Below are positions 26,574-37,469 of a DNA stretch of 64,000 nt, piece after piece. A model generated the notes under the pieces. That model did not search any database. It saw only the letters and a list, made by a program, of their open reading frames with translations, and was not told the origin of the DNA. A program made the position numbers and the translations under genes. Position 1 is the stretch's first letter. Each line of letters begins with the position of its first letter. Origin of the DNA: Aphelenchoides besseyi (taxonomy: Eukaryota; Nematoda; Chromadorea; Rhabditida; Aphelenchoididae); contig JAMPIQ010000001.1 in the NCBI GenBank assembly GCA_024699855.1, positions 806,001 to 870,000 on the forward strand, written 5' to 3'.

Positions 26574-29363
26574 GAGTAGATGAATCGACCGTCGAAGCAC
26601 CAGTGCCTCGACATGTCTCGGCCATGTCCCGAACGAAACAAACATCAGATTCCAATGATTTTGACCGATCACTCTCGGCTATTAATTTCGAGACTCCGCC
26701 CCTTCCGGGCGGCCAATTTCAATCGGAATTTCGTCAATGGCTACAAAAGAAGAAAAACGGCTGCTCCGTGAAAACGTCGTCCACTAATCCATCTTTTTCT
26801 TTCTTCGATTCGAGAAGAGAAATTAGCAGTAGGCCTAAAAAAACAAATGAAATTGCCAATTGGCGGATTCTTGGCGCACGATCGTTGAGAGTTAAACCGC
26901 AAAATACGATCCTGCTTAATGCGTCAAAAGAAACGATCAACGCGCACGTTTTTTGAGGCGCTCCGAGAAGTCCATGAAGTGGACGATTAGGGTCATGGAA
27001 GTGAGAGGACCACTAACGGAAACCACTTGAACTGAAAACGCGTGAAATTTGCCGCGCACAATCACCAAAGATGACAATAAGTGGGGAATAAAAATCGAGA
27101 AGATTCGTTTTTGGCTCGAAAACCCTAAAGAACATTTCCGGTAGCTGGGTGGTTTCGTTGGTCACTTCCTGATGTTTAACAAAAGGAACGGAAAACAAAC
27201 TTGAAAATCGCGGCGACAAGCCTCCGGGATTGACGTTCGAGGGCTGACAATCGTAAGTGACCTTCACAGACCGCTGCCTAAAGAGTTCTTGTTCGAAAAT
27301 CTCGACGGGATCGGCGAACGTCATTTTGTCACCCACTCATACCGCTCAATAGACTGCTAATACGATTCGAGTAGTTTGCGGGCTGAGTGACCGTAAACAA
27401 AATGGCAAATCACTTTTCATTATCAGTATGAGAAAATTGGTCAAAAACTCGGCGCTATTTGTTGGTTCGATTTTTACTACCGTCCTGTTAAACAAACACA
27501 CGAGACATGAATTCCGGTAGTTCGCATAGACGATCTCCTAAGTTAACTTGTAAAGTCTTGTTGGGCAAATCGTGAGAATCAACGAAATCCACACCCTTCA
27601 CGCAGGTACAAAGCTTTCCAGCTCGTAGACAAGCATAACGAGCTGCGGGTCAAGCTCACAACTCCCACGCTGTAATTATATGGTCGTTGGCCACAAGCTC
27701 CGCCCATTCTTTTGCTTTCAATATGCTGAAAAATACCCGACCGAATGTTTTTCGGGCGAAGTCGATTTGACAAGATCGCAAAAGTGGATATTGCAATAAC
27801 CGTCGGGTTGTTGGGGAGTTGAGGATTAATGGCAAAGAAGTCGTTTATTGTTTTCGTAAATCTCTCGACTTCATGCAGCAGAACGGAAGTCAAGAAAACA
27901 GGTGAGTAGTGCCAATAAGCGTTGAAAGTAGAATATCGGCTTCTTGTTTATGAGTAAATTGACTTCGAAAGGAAATCGAATTGACAGTCAGCACGAAAAA
28001 ACGACTTCGCATTGAAAGGTTGTTTTGTGGACGGTCGCTCCTGCCGAGTTCAACCAATTTCCGGCGAATTCTCAACGTTGTCAAGAGATGCGGACGGCAA
28101 ATCGCAATGCGATTTTAAATTGCTTGGCCACGCGACGTGCTCTTTCCACGCAAAGTTGCCACGGACGAGGAGAATTCGCGTTTTCGACATTTTTTGAAGA
28201 CGTCTCTGAAAATCATAAAGAGCCAAAAAACAACAGACGGTCGCGTTTGTAAACATTGGAAATGAACGTGTATACGCAACAGCATGTAAATGCACGGATT
28301 ACGGTTGCGCATTCGGGAGAACGAAACGGGCGCCAAAACCGTTGACTTGGAATCTCGGTGCGTTGAAGTGGCGGCGTTTTATGAAAAAATGTGCAGTGTG
28401 CGATCAGATTTCCGATTCGTTTTTCCTTTTGGCCGTCTTCTCGCTCGCACCGGAATCTTTCGGCACATTGACAATGAAGAGACCACAAAGCGTCCAGTTT
28501 CCGATAGGCGATTATCGTGCAAACTCATCTGAACGAGAAACAGCGGGTGCCGAGAAAAAACGAGACTGTCGGATGGGCAATAGAATACTAAAGAGACCTG
28601 TGGGCGATCATTTATCTTGCAACCTAAGGCTGCGGCTTCTTCCAGTAAAACCCATTTTTTATTGAACTTGCTTGTGGTCAGACGACTAGAAGCTGATGTC
28701 CCAATTGAATACATATAGACACAGAAAGCTAATCAAAAGGCGTTTATTTAACACACAGCTAAAGAGCCGAGAAAAAATTCTGCTACATCAGTCGCTCAGA
28801 CTCTTCCATTATTCCAACTATTTCCACACCTGACTTGTTTTTGTATCCTAACCGTCATTTCGGTTGTTTTATCTGATTGAATTCGAACAGACACCTACAA
28901 CAAGTAATCAAGGTTTACCAACGGATCCGTTATCCAATTAACTGCTTTGTTGCATTTGGTTTCATGAGTAGAGAAGTTTGTCGGACGACTAGATAGCATA
29001 TTGATCGAAAAGTTTCTTTTGAATTGTTAGTACCATAATCAAATCTCAAACGGCCTTTCTACATTAAACACCCAACCTCAGACAAACTCTTCGAACTCAT
29101 TGCGATATGCGCATGCGAACGATGCTGCTGATCCAAAACCGCGCACAAAACCAAGAGACACAGCCATTTTCTGAGTTTACTAGTTGAACGTCCGAATGTC
29201 TAATAACCTACTCAGTTTACTGCCTAGACTAGAATGTGCAAACATCTAAAGAAAGACATCTACACTCCGTCATAGTTCTTTCTTCGCAGTCCATCAGGTC
29301 GCTTTATCTATCAAATTCGTGGATACAGTTCCTTAGAAGACTTTGTCGTTCACGATACGCGGA
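26574..29363. other. Spacer, no supported gene
   Basis: 2.8 kb with overlapping ORFs on both strands. The longest plus-strand one (26603-26956, starting MPRHVSAMSRTKQ) begins 30 bp from the divergent lachesin start. It has no recognisable domain, so I did not call it. Confidence 0.4.
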
Positions 29364-30372
29364 ATGAAACAGCAATGTGAGAATTGCCGTCTTTTTCCGC
29401 GACAAAATGTTTTCAGTCCTCTTCAACCATCAGAGGATTCTTTGTCCGAACTTGTTCCATTCTACGGGTTTCCATTTTTTCTTGATGACTATACGATAGT
29501 TTAGTTTCTGAGATACAGGTATTCGCAAGAAGTCTGTGATTATACAATCACATTTGATCTGGAGAATCGAACGTTTGAAGCAAAGTCGTTGGGTTTGAAC
29601 AACCTATTGACGAACGTTGCCTTTTTCCGATTGCCATTGAGTCTGATTGGTTACTTTTGCAGCCGACATTCAACAGAAAACAGGTCGTTAGTATTGGGTC
29701 AACATAACAACTCTGGAGCTCAAACATTTCGACCAAGCGGCTTGTTAATCGAAGAAGAAGCGACTGGAACTATATTCTACAAGAACCACACACTCTACAT
29801 AGTTCAGCAGTTCGTCAAAAAGATACGACAATACGATTTGACTTCACATCTTCCGTGGCTGCCGACTTCTGATGGCGAAAAGATACCATTCCGTGAATTC
29901 AAGATAAAAGGACTTTTGGTGAGTTAACTGACTGAATCACCAAAACTATTGAGTGTTTATAGAATTTCCTCATTCGTTTCAACTAACAAGTTCCTCAAAA
30001 CAAAGGGATGAAATTACCTTTGCCAATTTTAAAAGGGAACATATTCGTTTCCTGGACCTCAGCACCGGACGATTCAAAAGCTTCAAACTGCGATCTCCCA
30101 ACTTTCTCTATCCAATCATACAAACAAGTCTGTTTGAAGTTTTTGAATTCAATGGCAATCTTTTGACCATTGATTTTAACGGTGGAGTTCGATGCGCAGA
30201 ATCTGATTGTTTGTTGAAATTGCAGTTTTCACGTTTTGCTTTGCGGTGAGTGTTTTCGTTTAAACGTTCTATAGAAGTTTAATTTAGGAGACCAGAGAGT
30301 TTGTTCAATTTGGCGTGGTTCCAACGTCCTCGCGATTCTCCAGTCCTAACCTTCATGAGACAACTGTTTTGA
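29364..30372 (+). CDS. Unrecognised protein, possibly a beta-propeller or sandwich
   Basis: I do not recognise this gene. The likely exons are 29364-29467, 29519 to about 29892, 29963-30245 and 30288-30372, giving about 281 residues with consistent phases. The sequence is rich in short hydrophobic and aromatic strands (LEEEATGTIFYKNHTLYIV, HIRFLDLSTGRFKSF, LFEVFEFNGNLLTIDFNGGV), which suggests a beta-rich fold. I see no signal peptide or membrane segment. One junction is awkward. The strong donor TTTTG|GTGAGT at 29918 is out of phase with the next exon, while a weak CC|GTGAAT donor at 29892 restores the frame. An in-frame stop precedes the ATG. It is convergent with the cysteine-rich peptide gene. 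Confidence 0.5.
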
Positions 30373-30608
30373 ATCATCAGAATGCTACGAGCTCCCTCCA
30401 CTCACTTCTGTACTATTCACCTTGTTGTTTATAGCGTCTGCGTTGGAATAAAATACAAATTACCGTTATCTGTTGAACACTGTTTTGTTTCATGTATTCT
30501 AAAAACAATTCTTTTTGTCGTTGAGTTTCGTTTATTTCGATGATTAACAGAAGCACAAATATGTTTGAATTACTTGAACTTAACGGTTCAAATAGCCGTG
30601 AAATTGGA

Positions 30609-30948
30609 TTATTTGTAGCATTGACAGACTTTGCTACCACGTTTCATTCCGAGACAGGATTCTGTGCTTTTGCCGCAACGAGCTCCTTTGTATCCTGAAG
30701 ATTGCTTAAATCAAAGATCTGTTGTGGAAGATACCTTTCTTGCGACATCCTGGTCCGTATTCACTTGCACAAGTCTTGTAGCCAATTGCACCATACAGTT
30801 TCTCGTTATCACAACGACTGCCGGTTACATAATTCCAGCAATCGCGTTTAACTCGTGCGGCACGACCAAGCGGTTCGTTGATCTCCGCGTCTTGTGTACT
30901 TGTAACGACGACAACCAAGAAAGCCAACAAGATTGCAAGAATTTTCAT
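30609..30948 (-). CDS. Secreted eight-cysteine peptide precursor, macin-like (putative antimicrobial)
   Basis: This 99-residue precursor has exons 30735-30948 and 30609-30694, joined in phase by a 40-bp intron. Residues 1-18 form a strong signal peptide (MKILAILLAFLVVVV). An acidic propiece follows and ends in RVKR at residues 32-35. The predicted mature peptide starts with DCW at residue 36 and has 64 residues, eight of them cysteine. It fits the macin layout (theromacin, neuromacin, hydramacin): an initial DC, then SRC, a YKTC block in place of WKDC, a Gly/Arg-flanked KGARC, then STESC and a closing VCQCY. Macins are membrane-active antimicrobial peptides of annelids, molluscs and Hydra. 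Assignment is by pattern only; another cysteine-stabilised defence or signalling peptide is possible. Confidence 0.7.
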
Positions 30949-32009
30949 TTCTGAAAATCAGATGAGTAATGCGACAGATACAATGGACTACCGTTATGAA
31001 TCACAACAGAATTGGTTTGTGCAATAAGTTTTGTTCTGCAGTCTTTTATACGGAAAGAGCAACGAAGAGACCACTAAGTTCAACCTTTTCGACACACCTT
31101 CTTTGGTTGAACGTGTAAAAAACAGCTTATTAAGCAATCAAAGCTTATACGTTAATAGGATTTACAATGCAAACATTAGTTCCTGTAATTCAAGTGTTCA
31201 ATCGATTGGTTTATGTTATCGGCGGTCTGTTAACGTTAACCCGATTATACTTTTCCCACGTTTTCTATTATGCAAAGAGATTGAAAGCGTCAAAAACGTC
31301 CAACTCTCACTTTCAAGCTGTTTATAGCATTTCGAGTATCGAATGTCGTTATCGAATTGAACAGGAACAAATAATAGCGGAAGTTTTTGCCATCAGTTGA
31401 TTTGACAACCACCGTCCTTTTTTTGAACGATAAACTCAGAACACAAATTTTAGCAAAAGAAATGGAAAGATATCGTATACTCTGTTTGTGACCAGCACTG
31501 TGTTTTGCCGGTTCCTTTGATGGACTTGAAAATGAGATCAGCATCTCGCTCTGAAACAGAATATACGGTAATTGAATTTAAGTTTATTGGTAGTCGATGT
31601 AGACAGATGCTGAGAAGTTGTGGATGTCAATTGGATGTCTAAGCGAGCGAAATCATATACGGGATTTTACAGATGTTTAGCAGCAAATTAACCATAGATA
31701 TCGCTGTTTTGTGTTTGGTTTAGTTCTCAACAGGTTGCTAGAGGAGTTTGGGACCGGAAGTAGAGGTTGAAACATACGACCAAAACCACTGAGCTCGAGA
31801 TTTCATTCTTCAGATTTTCAACTTTGCTTTAGAAGACTGTTGAGCATGTTAATAGAATCACGCAGAAACCAACTATGCAATCACCCGCCCACTCACTACA
31901 TCAAAGTAACATACTCGAAAAACACTTAAATTGAGTTCACAATGTTAATTATAAAACAGCTTGAAACTGATCTTAGTGACTAGAAATCGCCTGGAAATCG
32001 TATCCTAAA
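30949..32009. other. Spacer upstream of the macin-like gene
   Basis: About 1 kb without a supported gene. A minus-strand stretch near 31450-31545 looks exon-like after a TTTCAG, but I could not connect it to neighbours. Confidence 0.4.
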
Positions 32010-32556
32010 CATAGTAGAAAAATGAGCCGAAAATTTCAACCATCAGACATTAAAGTCCGAGAGAAGTCAACTTCCATTGACTACGACCCAAGAACCACTG
32101 ATTGCAGAAACGTGTGATCAACAGAACAACAACATCCACTACTGAATTCCAAACCCTGTGGATTTCAGCGGAATCCAATCAGCCAACGAGCTGAAATACA
32201 CAACACCCCCCATTCCCTTGTATAGCCCGTCCATCGCGCAAATCGATGTAGTTCGGAGATGTTGGCAACAATTAGTGCTCATATTACATTATTAGAAAGC
32301 TCGAAAGTCTAGCTATTTGTATGCGTAAACTCGTAATCAGCGGATAACTGGGAGAGAAACGAGGGCGCTTCAAAGTCAGAAGATTTGTCAAAAATCGTTC
32401 AAAATCGCAAAAGTTTGTGCAGCTCTTCTCGACGATGATAGAGAGCTCCAATTTGGCACACTTGTTAACTAGCTTAAGAGAGTAAGAATCTTAAGGTTTG
32501 GAGCGCCAAGATTGACTGAGAGCAGAATCGGAGTCGAGAACATACTCAGAAATTGA
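32010..32556 (+). repeat. Dispersed repeat, copy A
   Basis: About 0.5 kb here recurs as its reverse complement at 60212-60775 with high identity and a few indels. The matched part is clearest from the CAGACATTAAAGTCCGAG stretch (about 32043) to the AGAAATTGA at 32556. A 36-bp core at 32215-32250 is identical in all three copies. No long ORF, terminal inverted repeat or poly-A tail is visible, so the class is unknown; a non-autonomous transposon is the simplest reading. Confidence 0.85.
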
Positions 32557-33205
32557 CTCTTGTATAATTGATCACTACAACGATAGTAGTTGATCTCAAT
32601 CGCTATAATTTGTCGGAACAATTACTTAATATCAATGCAGTTAATGTTGTTAATTGTGTGGCAACCGATTCACAGGTAGTAGAAAAAGAAGTCGAATACA
32701 AGTCATGAACATCCTTAGAAGTCGAAAAACTATTTTGATTACGTCGTCGTTCTAATCTGATAATTTTATTCTTGTTGTACTCTCAATCACGCATCAAACA
32801 AGATTCTTTACAGTTATGCTCTCGTCGTTCAGCATACCCGAATAGAAGATATCTCTGCACGATCTCTATTCTTCATAGCCCTACTCTCAGCCCTCAAAAC
32901 TCTCACGATTGCATTGCAGAGTGGCGACTGTGACTGCACAAAATCAAACCGACTAATCGAAAGAAAATCGATTTATACGAATTTCTCCAAAGAATCGTAA
33001 GACTCCAGCTAAGTGGAGCAAAGTCGCCCAAGGCGACCTGGAAGAGATTAAAGAAGAAGAATTGAAACTCTAATCTCTTAATGCCCCGCAATTTTATTAT
33101 TTCAATCCAATCATTTTGTTCGTATTGCTTTTTATTCTTTCAAAGATAACTGTGCAAAAGTTGAAGGAGCTGAAAGATGGTGAGACGTAGAATTGAGATC
33201 CAAAT
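32557..33205. other. PLA2G15-like 3' flank, no supported gene
   Basis: This 0.65-kb interval between repeat copy A and the phospholipase stop codon carries only short ORFs with no signature. Confidence 0.4.
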
Positions 33206-34930
33206 TTAATATTTAGCTGGAGCATTATACAAAATATCTTTGATCAATTGAATTGTTCGAATATCCGCAAGGATGCCCAAATGATCAGCACTTTCCAGTT
33301 CGTGAACTGTGACCTTAAAATAACAATAACGAAAGAGCGAATCTTGTTGTTCTCACCAATTTGCCTCCGTTGTTTCCTTTCCATTTCTTGCATACTTCGA
33401 GAGATCGACGATTCACTGTTCCTAAACAGACTTCAATTATGGTGTTGACTTTTTCCCTTACCGTCTCCATCACCGTATGTAATGACCGGCTGATAATCGG
33501 CTACAAATGCAAAATGATCGTCTTGATGCAAAATCGAAACTCACGAAAATATCCTTTAGCCCAAGTCAACAATTCTGGGGTCGCGACGTCGTGTCCTGAA
33601 ACTCAAGAGTAAAATGTTGGAAACTGCAACTACTCACCATAAATGCAATGCATTCTAATTCCCGGCGCATCGGTTTCCAGCGCAGTATGAGCCATTTCGT
33701 ACTGATCGATTCCCAACGGATATCCAACATCCATAAAGAACTGCTTGTAATCAGCAACCGTGTAGTTTCGCTCGAATGTCACGGCTACTGGCTCGTCTTT
33801 ACCCCATAGTCGTGTGGATGGAAACAGAAAAGCGGAGCTCGTGAACGATCGTTGCATCGGTCGCAGAGCTGATGGAGGCAAAATGACGCGAACTAAAGAC
33901 AATTGAGCACAAAGTGTAAACCTAAACATACAATAGTCCATATTGTAACCGGAAGCAAAAAGTTTGACGATTTGAATAGCTCCACCCCATGGAGGAGAAA
34001 TCGCAACATGTGTCAAAATGTGAGTATCTTTCCACTTCTAAAACTTCATTGAATTCAAAGCTACAAACCAAAGAACCAACCTGATCAACATAGTTTTGAT
34101 AGAAATAGTTCATAACCGGATTGCCCATCGAATGTGCCACGATAATCACTTTCTTATGTCCATTGTACCGATAGATGGTCATGATTAGAGTCTTCAACAT
34201 CGTGTAATAGTCATTCAATTCGGCTAAAAATGAGGTGTTGTTAGATAGCAAATTTAAATTACCGGGTGAACGTCGCCAATCGTATGGCGCTCCAACAACG
34301 TTCTTCGATCGCGTATAACCCCAAGAAACTAATGCGTCAACAATTGGTTGAAAATATCGTCCGGGTGATCGTTGACTGGGATCCAACCATTCGACTCCGC
34401 TCGTGCCTCCGAAATACGGAATCTGAACATCAACTCCCGGAGCATCGGTAGATCGTTTGGTCGTATTGTCGAAAATGAGTTTCATGTTGTCGGTCCTGGA
34501 ATTCAACGTTGTAAATGATTCGATTATTGATATAGCAAACCAACAGTCGATGGCCAACGGCACGAAGGATTCCAAATTGAGCCATAGATCTAAAATCCCA
34601 AATTGAATGGAAACCGAAACAGAAAACCAACCGAAATAATCTTTGGTTACACGATCGCAAAGATAGTGAACAACTTCTGGTTTTCCCGTCAAATTGGCAA
34701 TCAAACGACTACCTCCATCGCCGGGAACTAAAACCACAGGATCGAAATTGGAAAAACGGAAACTCACTCAAAATCACCGGATTTGTTGGTTCCTTCGGAT
34801 CTCCAACTTTGCGTTGATAAACGGGAACATTTTTCACTGGCTCTCGTTCGGGTGTTAACAACAACCCATCAATTAAAGTTGAATACACGGCGACTAGAAA
34901 TATGGTTGGCAGCCAAAACCGGAGCATCAT
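33206..34930 (-). CDS. PLA2G15: Group XV (lysosomal) phospholipase A2 / LCAT-like acyltransferase
   Basis: This is a soluble lysosomal or secreted alpha/beta hydrolase acting on phospholipids and transferring acyl groups, in the LCAT family. The start MMLRFWLPTIFLVAVYSTLI gives a signal peptide. The family blocks follow in order: NPVILIPGDGGSRL, VVHYLCDRVTKDYF, SWGYTRSKNVVGAPYDWRRS, the nucleophile elbow AHSMGNPVMNYF, AISPPWGGA, DYKQFFMDVGYPLG, GDGDGTVN (catalytic Asp region) and a catalytic His in ADHLGIL. All three catalytic elements are present. About nine introns of 40-50 bp are present, and the last exons were read through to the TAA at 33206. A longer upstream start at 34963 is possible but would spoil the signal peptide. 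Confidence 0.93.
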
Positions 34931-35252
34931 TTCTGACCAAAACAAATGGGTTTGTCTACTCAATGAGCGGGAAATTCGTTCTCTTGAGTGATGATCATAT
35001 GGTCAGACGAACGCTCTTATCTTGCTTTCTGATTGTTATAAACAAAAGTTGTTATGTAATCGACGAATTTGCGGCCGTTTGATTGTTTACCATCGACTGA
35101 ATTTTTCATTTAAAAGTTTCAATTTTTCTTCAACACTAAAAAGTTTGTCTAAACAACGAATCTCATTGGTCGATTTGTTCTTATAATCGATTTGTGTCAA
35201 GTCATTTGCCACTTTTGTTTATTTGTTTTCACGTAAGACAAAGTAAGAGTAA

Positions 35253-36626
35253 TCAATCGGTTTTGGTACTTGGAGTGTAACTGAACAGATGAGTTTTTCG
35301 ATTCTTAGTTGATCCTCTTACCTTGTCAAACTGCTACTTGGACTTATTGATGGAGGAGCAACTTTGAGAGTAGACGGTTGTTGAGCTGATGACTTTTGTT
35401 CGACTGGAGCAGCTTGTACAATCGGTGGTTCGGATTGTTCGTAGATTGGCGGTTGAATTGTGAAGTGCGGCGGTTGATAATGAGGTCCACCACCCGGCAA
35501 CGGGCTTTTGACTTCCATTGCTTGAGCTTGACGATGCAGTTCGGCACGACGTTCGGCCGTCATTTGCGTTAAATCGAGACGTGGACGTAAACTGAGAAAC
35601 GAGATTTCCAACTTTTCCGAAACACGCAAAACCGATGCACAGTTCCCATCGATTCCACAGTAATTGGGCGCTGAGAAGATGGTACAAAGCTGATTCTTGT
35701 CGCCGTGAAACTGATGTCCGTCTTTGGTTGCTTCGTGAGCACGAACAATCAAATCGATGTCCAACAAACGACAAAAGTCACGAATCGTATCGGCGCCGAA
35801 CATCCATGAGGCATTTCGAATCTAAAAAAGAATGTTGAATGAGAGGAAGAGTCTATTGGGCACTTTGTTGTATTGCCACCCAACTGCGCATGTGTCCTGC
35901 GATGGATCGGCCCACATCAAGTCTAACGGAATACCAACATCACAGTCGATGTTCAAACGCGGTTTCTGAAATCGAACAACAAAACATTGAGTAGCGGCTT
36001 TATTTTGAACTTACGGCCAATTTGGTCAAAGAGTCCCAGCTTTTGATTTCGGGTGAAATTCCGCCGTGACAACAAAAAATTCGACGATTAATCGACGCAC
36101 AAAGCGGCAGCTCGCTGAAAACCGCTTGAAAACGCTTCCAGATGGCAACCGAACGTTTGCGACGCACCTCCTCGTAGAATCCGTAGTTGCGATTCATTTT
36201 CGCGCATTCATGATTGCCACGCAACAATTGAATGTCGTTCGGATGTTTGATTTTGAAGCACAAAAGTAGAACAGTTACTTCCATTGAGCTCTTACAACGA
36301 TCGACGTAGTCGCCGAGAAAGAGCATTCGAGTTTGTGGTGGACGACCTACCAATTCGAGGAAACGTTTCAAGTCGGCGAATCTGAAAGAAAAGGAGTACA
36401 GAAGATACGAAAGAACTTACTGTCCATGAAGATCACCAAACACGGTCACTGGAGCCCGAACTTCAATCAACGCGGGTTGTGGCTCGAGAAGCTTTTGAGC
36501 GTGCTCCAAAATTCGAATCAAATCCTCGTCACTGAACCCATCCAAATGACCGTAGGTGTCCAAGCGACGAATAACACGATCAATGAAATGATCAAACGCG
36601 ACGGCATCTGATTCGACGGTGCACAT
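35253..36626 (-). CDS. Divergent PP1-like serine/threonine phosphatase
   Basis: This is a metallophosphatase of the PPP family closest to PP1. The order is GDLHGQ, GDYVDRCK, LLRGNHECAKMNRNYGFY, FCCHGGISPEIKSW, RAHEATKDGH and FSAPNYCGIDGN. The metal-binding and catalytic Asp, His, Asn and Arg positions are kept. The usual GDYVDRG is GDYVDRC here, and the regulatory LLCDLLWSDP is LDLMWADP. A Pro/Gln/Ser-rich C-terminal extension of about 90 residues follows the catalytic core. At the end, AAG|GTAAGA at 35321 and CTGTTCAG at 35281 define a 41-bp intron leading to a short last exon and TGA at 35253; unspliced reading would stop at 35318. Nematodes commonly have many testis-enriched PP1 paralogues, and this may be one of them. 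Confidence 0.9.
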
Positions 36627-36971
36627 TGTGAAACGAAACGACTGGCCGTCGAATTCAAATGAACGAATGAACCTCAGGAGCTCAAATAAAACTGTTATAG
36701 AACGGAAAATTCTAATTGTAATGTTCGTGAATTTGCATAAACAGTTTCGAACTCAACAAGCAATTCGTTCGCTGAGAAGTCGAGAGTTGGGCAACTCGTT
36801 ACGACGATCAAACTCCGTTTTGTAACCAACACTTCAAATGTACATATAGATTTATAGTAAAATCGGAGCCGCTAACGCTTTATACCATAGGACAAATGAA
36901 GAAATAACCGAAGATACAAAAATGAGAAGCAGATTAAAAAAAACAATTAAGAAAAAGGTTTGGAAACGAGG

Positions 36972-37469
36972 TTAAATTCTTTTGCGATGAATGAATTGGC
37001 ATCGGTCTCCGTAGGAGCAGTGTTGATCGCGTTCGTAATTGCGGCAAAGTTTGGTTTTGTAGTTTCGGGGTTCCTACAAATACGAGGATTAGCCATCTGA
37101 TAGACCTTGACATCAACTTACAGGCATCATTCGAAGTTCGTGGACTCCATGCGCAAATCGACATTCCATACCGTATTCGCATGAGCCGGATTGTTTGAAT
37201 TGATTGCACAAACTTGTCTTTCGCTTTTCTTGCAACCGACGTTCGCGCATTCGCAACGCACGCTCCTCGTCCGTCCACGAGTATTCTTCGCGTACCGGCT
37301 GTTGTTGGAATACTGAACGATAGCCGTCGAATTGGGCGTTGCGGCGTCGATTGTTGTTGGGCATCGACTTCGAAAGATTGGTATCCATGTCCCAGCTAAG
37401 CCGTAGCATTTGCTCAATCGAATCTTCGACCATCCATTCGCTGGACTGCCATACACGGTTTTGCGACAT
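36972..37469 (-). CDS. Tandem CCCH (TTP/POS-1/OMA-like) RNA-binding protein
   Basis: This 149-residue protein has exons 37122-37469 and 36972-37073. Two TTP-type fingers of pattern C-x8-C-x5-C-x3-H are intact. The first is CNQFKQSGSCEYGMECRFAH and follows KRKTSL. The second follows NYKTKL and is CRNYERDQHCSYGDRCQFIH. In nematodes such proteins (POS-1, MEX, OMA, PIE-1) bind 3' UTRs of maternal mRNAs in the germline and early embryo. TTP itself promotes AU-rich mRNA decay. The N-terminal half is acidic and Asn/Gln/Arg-rich without a known domain. The start MSQNRVWQSSEW at 37469 is the first ATG of the exon. Confidence 0.88.

Noticed and set aside
26603..26956. 117-codon plus-strand ORF starting MPRHVSAMSRTKQ beside the lachesin start
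   Set aside because: No domain, no upstream promoter room and no splice evidence. It overlaps the likely lachesin promoter, so it was kept only as a spacer note.
31440..31550. Minus-strand exon-like stretch after TTTCAG (ERDADLIFKSIKGTGK...)
   Set aside because: It is short and ends in a stop with no connectable upstream exon or start. It could be a decayed exon, but there is not enough evidence.
32163..32290. Possible protein fragment translated from the conserved repeat core
   Set aside because: Neither strand gives a reading frame that stays open and conserved in all three copies, so the core is more likely a nucleic-acid site than a coding remnant.
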